Shown here in pieces: positions 63,443 to 64,000 of a DNA stretch of 64,000 nucleotides (positions are counted from its first letter, which is position 1; every line of letters starts with the position of its first letter). A model generated the notes under the pieces. That model saw nothing but the letters and a program-made list of their open reading frames with translations, was not told the origin of the DNA and ran no database searches. Position numbers and translations under genes: made by a program. The stretch comes from Microvirga ossetica (lineage in GTDB: Bacteria; Pseudomonadota; Alphaproteobacteria; Rhizobiales; Beijerinckiaceae). The stretch lies in NCBI RefSeq assembly GCF_002741015.1, contig NZ_CP016616.1, forward strand, positions 851,501 through 915,500, written 5' to 3'.

Positions 63443-64000
63443 TCAGCGAACCTCTTCTGTACCGCAGGGCCACCCTGGCCGGCAGCGCACGGCATTGCCG
63501 CCGCCCTGACGCCCTCCTCCGGAGGGACCCGGCACGGGACGGACCTGTTGCAGCTGCATGCGAGGCTGCGGCATCGGTCGCGGCGGCTCGCGGAAGGCAC
63601 GCTCCTGGCGAGGGGCCTCCTGCATGCGCGGCATCGGGCGCGGCTGGAAAGCGGGCGCGTCGCGCCGCTCCATACGAGGCTCCATGCGCGGCCGAGGCAG
63701 GTCCGCTTCCCGGCGCGGATGGCGCTCCTCCGGCTGCGGCATTGTATTGGGAGGCCGGACGGCGAAGGGAGCCTGCGGCTCGGGCCTGATGCGTAGATCG
63801 CGACCGACATCGCCGCGACCTGGACGCTCGCGCTCGATCTCGATCCGTGGGCTTTGAGGGCGCGGCTGCCGCATCAGGCTCTCGCCGGCATCGAGCCTCG
63901 GATCCGGGGAGCGACCCGCATCGCGCACCGGCGCAGTCGGGCGCACCTCACGCGGCCCGGGATCGGGCCTGTCGGGCCGTGGGCCGCGATCCCTGTCGGG
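63443..64000 (-). CDS. Arg/Pro-rich protein, partial (5' end outside the window)
   Basis: The frame is open from the window edge (64000) to the stop at 63443, 185 residues. It is low-complexity and extremely rich in Arg, Pro, Glu and Gln (for example PRPMPRMQEAPRQERAFREP) with a Cys-containing end (AVRCRPGWPCGTEEVR). Likely the disordered C-terminus of a larger exported or surface protein; no domain is recognised. The GTG/ATG starts near 63946 are internal, not true starts. No function can be proposed. Confidence 0.55.
   Translation of the reverse strand, partial: PDRDRGPRPDRPDPGPREVRPTAPVRDAGRSPDPRLDAGESLMRQPRPQSPRIEIERERPGRGDVGRDLRIRPEPQAPFAVRPPNTMPQPEERHPRREADLPRPRMEPRMERRDAPAFQPRPMPRMQEAPRQERAFREPPRPMPQPRMQLQQVRPVPGPSGGGRQGGGNAVRCRPGWPCGTEEVR

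Overview
The window looks like a chromosome segment from a Hyphomicrobiales (Rhizobiales) alphaproteobacterium, plausibly Methylobacteriaceae/Microvirga-like. This is inferred from GC-rich codon use, DUF2865/DUF2059/DUF2853 proteins, an Atm1-psd-pssA block, class II DAHP synthase, EcfG-type (GGAAC-N16/17-CGTT) promoters and several families of dispersed palindromic repeats. No 16S rRNA gene is present, so genus is not proven.

Positions 1 to about 27,420 form an accessory zone. It begins with a complete IS630-type element (203-1253). Then come a lone receiver domain, a Crp/Fnr relic, small orphan proteins, a YqhA membrane protein, an exported PHB-depolymerase-like esterase, two cupins, a patatin phospholipase and a RecD2-type helicase. 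Further right are a nitronate monooxygenase plus sirtuin pair, two divergent putative PD-(D/E)XK nuclease-fold proteins and an Excalibur-domain membrane protein. Two near-identical 182-residue HD phosphohydrolases resembling stand-alone (p)ppGpp hydrolases lie 14 kb apart. An intact IS21-type element (22554-25054) and an excisionase-like/tyrosine-integrase pair complete the zone. The integrase ends about 160 bp from the 3' end of tRNA-Phe, the classic boundary of an integrated island; the other boundary was not found and probably lies left of the window.

From tRNA-Phe (27426-27501) to the right edge the content is core-like and gene-dense. Running leftwards from 32.3 kb are an Atm1-like ABC exporter, psd, pssA, maf and yacG (phosphatidylethanolamine synthesis and housekeeping). 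Then come a LysM protein, a LOG-family hydrolase, a YdcZ transporter, GNAT plus citramalate synthase (isoleucine), cysS, a divergent ArgP/ArgO regulator-exporter pair, creA, a VOC protein, DUF2865, an ABC-2 exporter, gltX, nadE, DAHP synthase and glutathione reductase.

The last part carries a tripartite tricarboxylate transporter (tctCBA), DUF2853, DUF2059, rpiA, a small exported protein, gph, tRNA-Val(CAC), an L,D-transpeptidase, a DUF971 protein, moaA, an amino-acid-type binding protein, a beta-hydroxyacid dehydrogenase and a partial Arg/Pro-rich protein running off the edge.

Small features easy to miss include a 27-residue membrane peptide behind a perfect EcfG-type promoter (48950-49088), a 37-residue membrane peptide starting three bases after the gor stop, a 34-residue membrane peptide at 9486, two clear EcfG-type promoters and several strong hairpin terminators.
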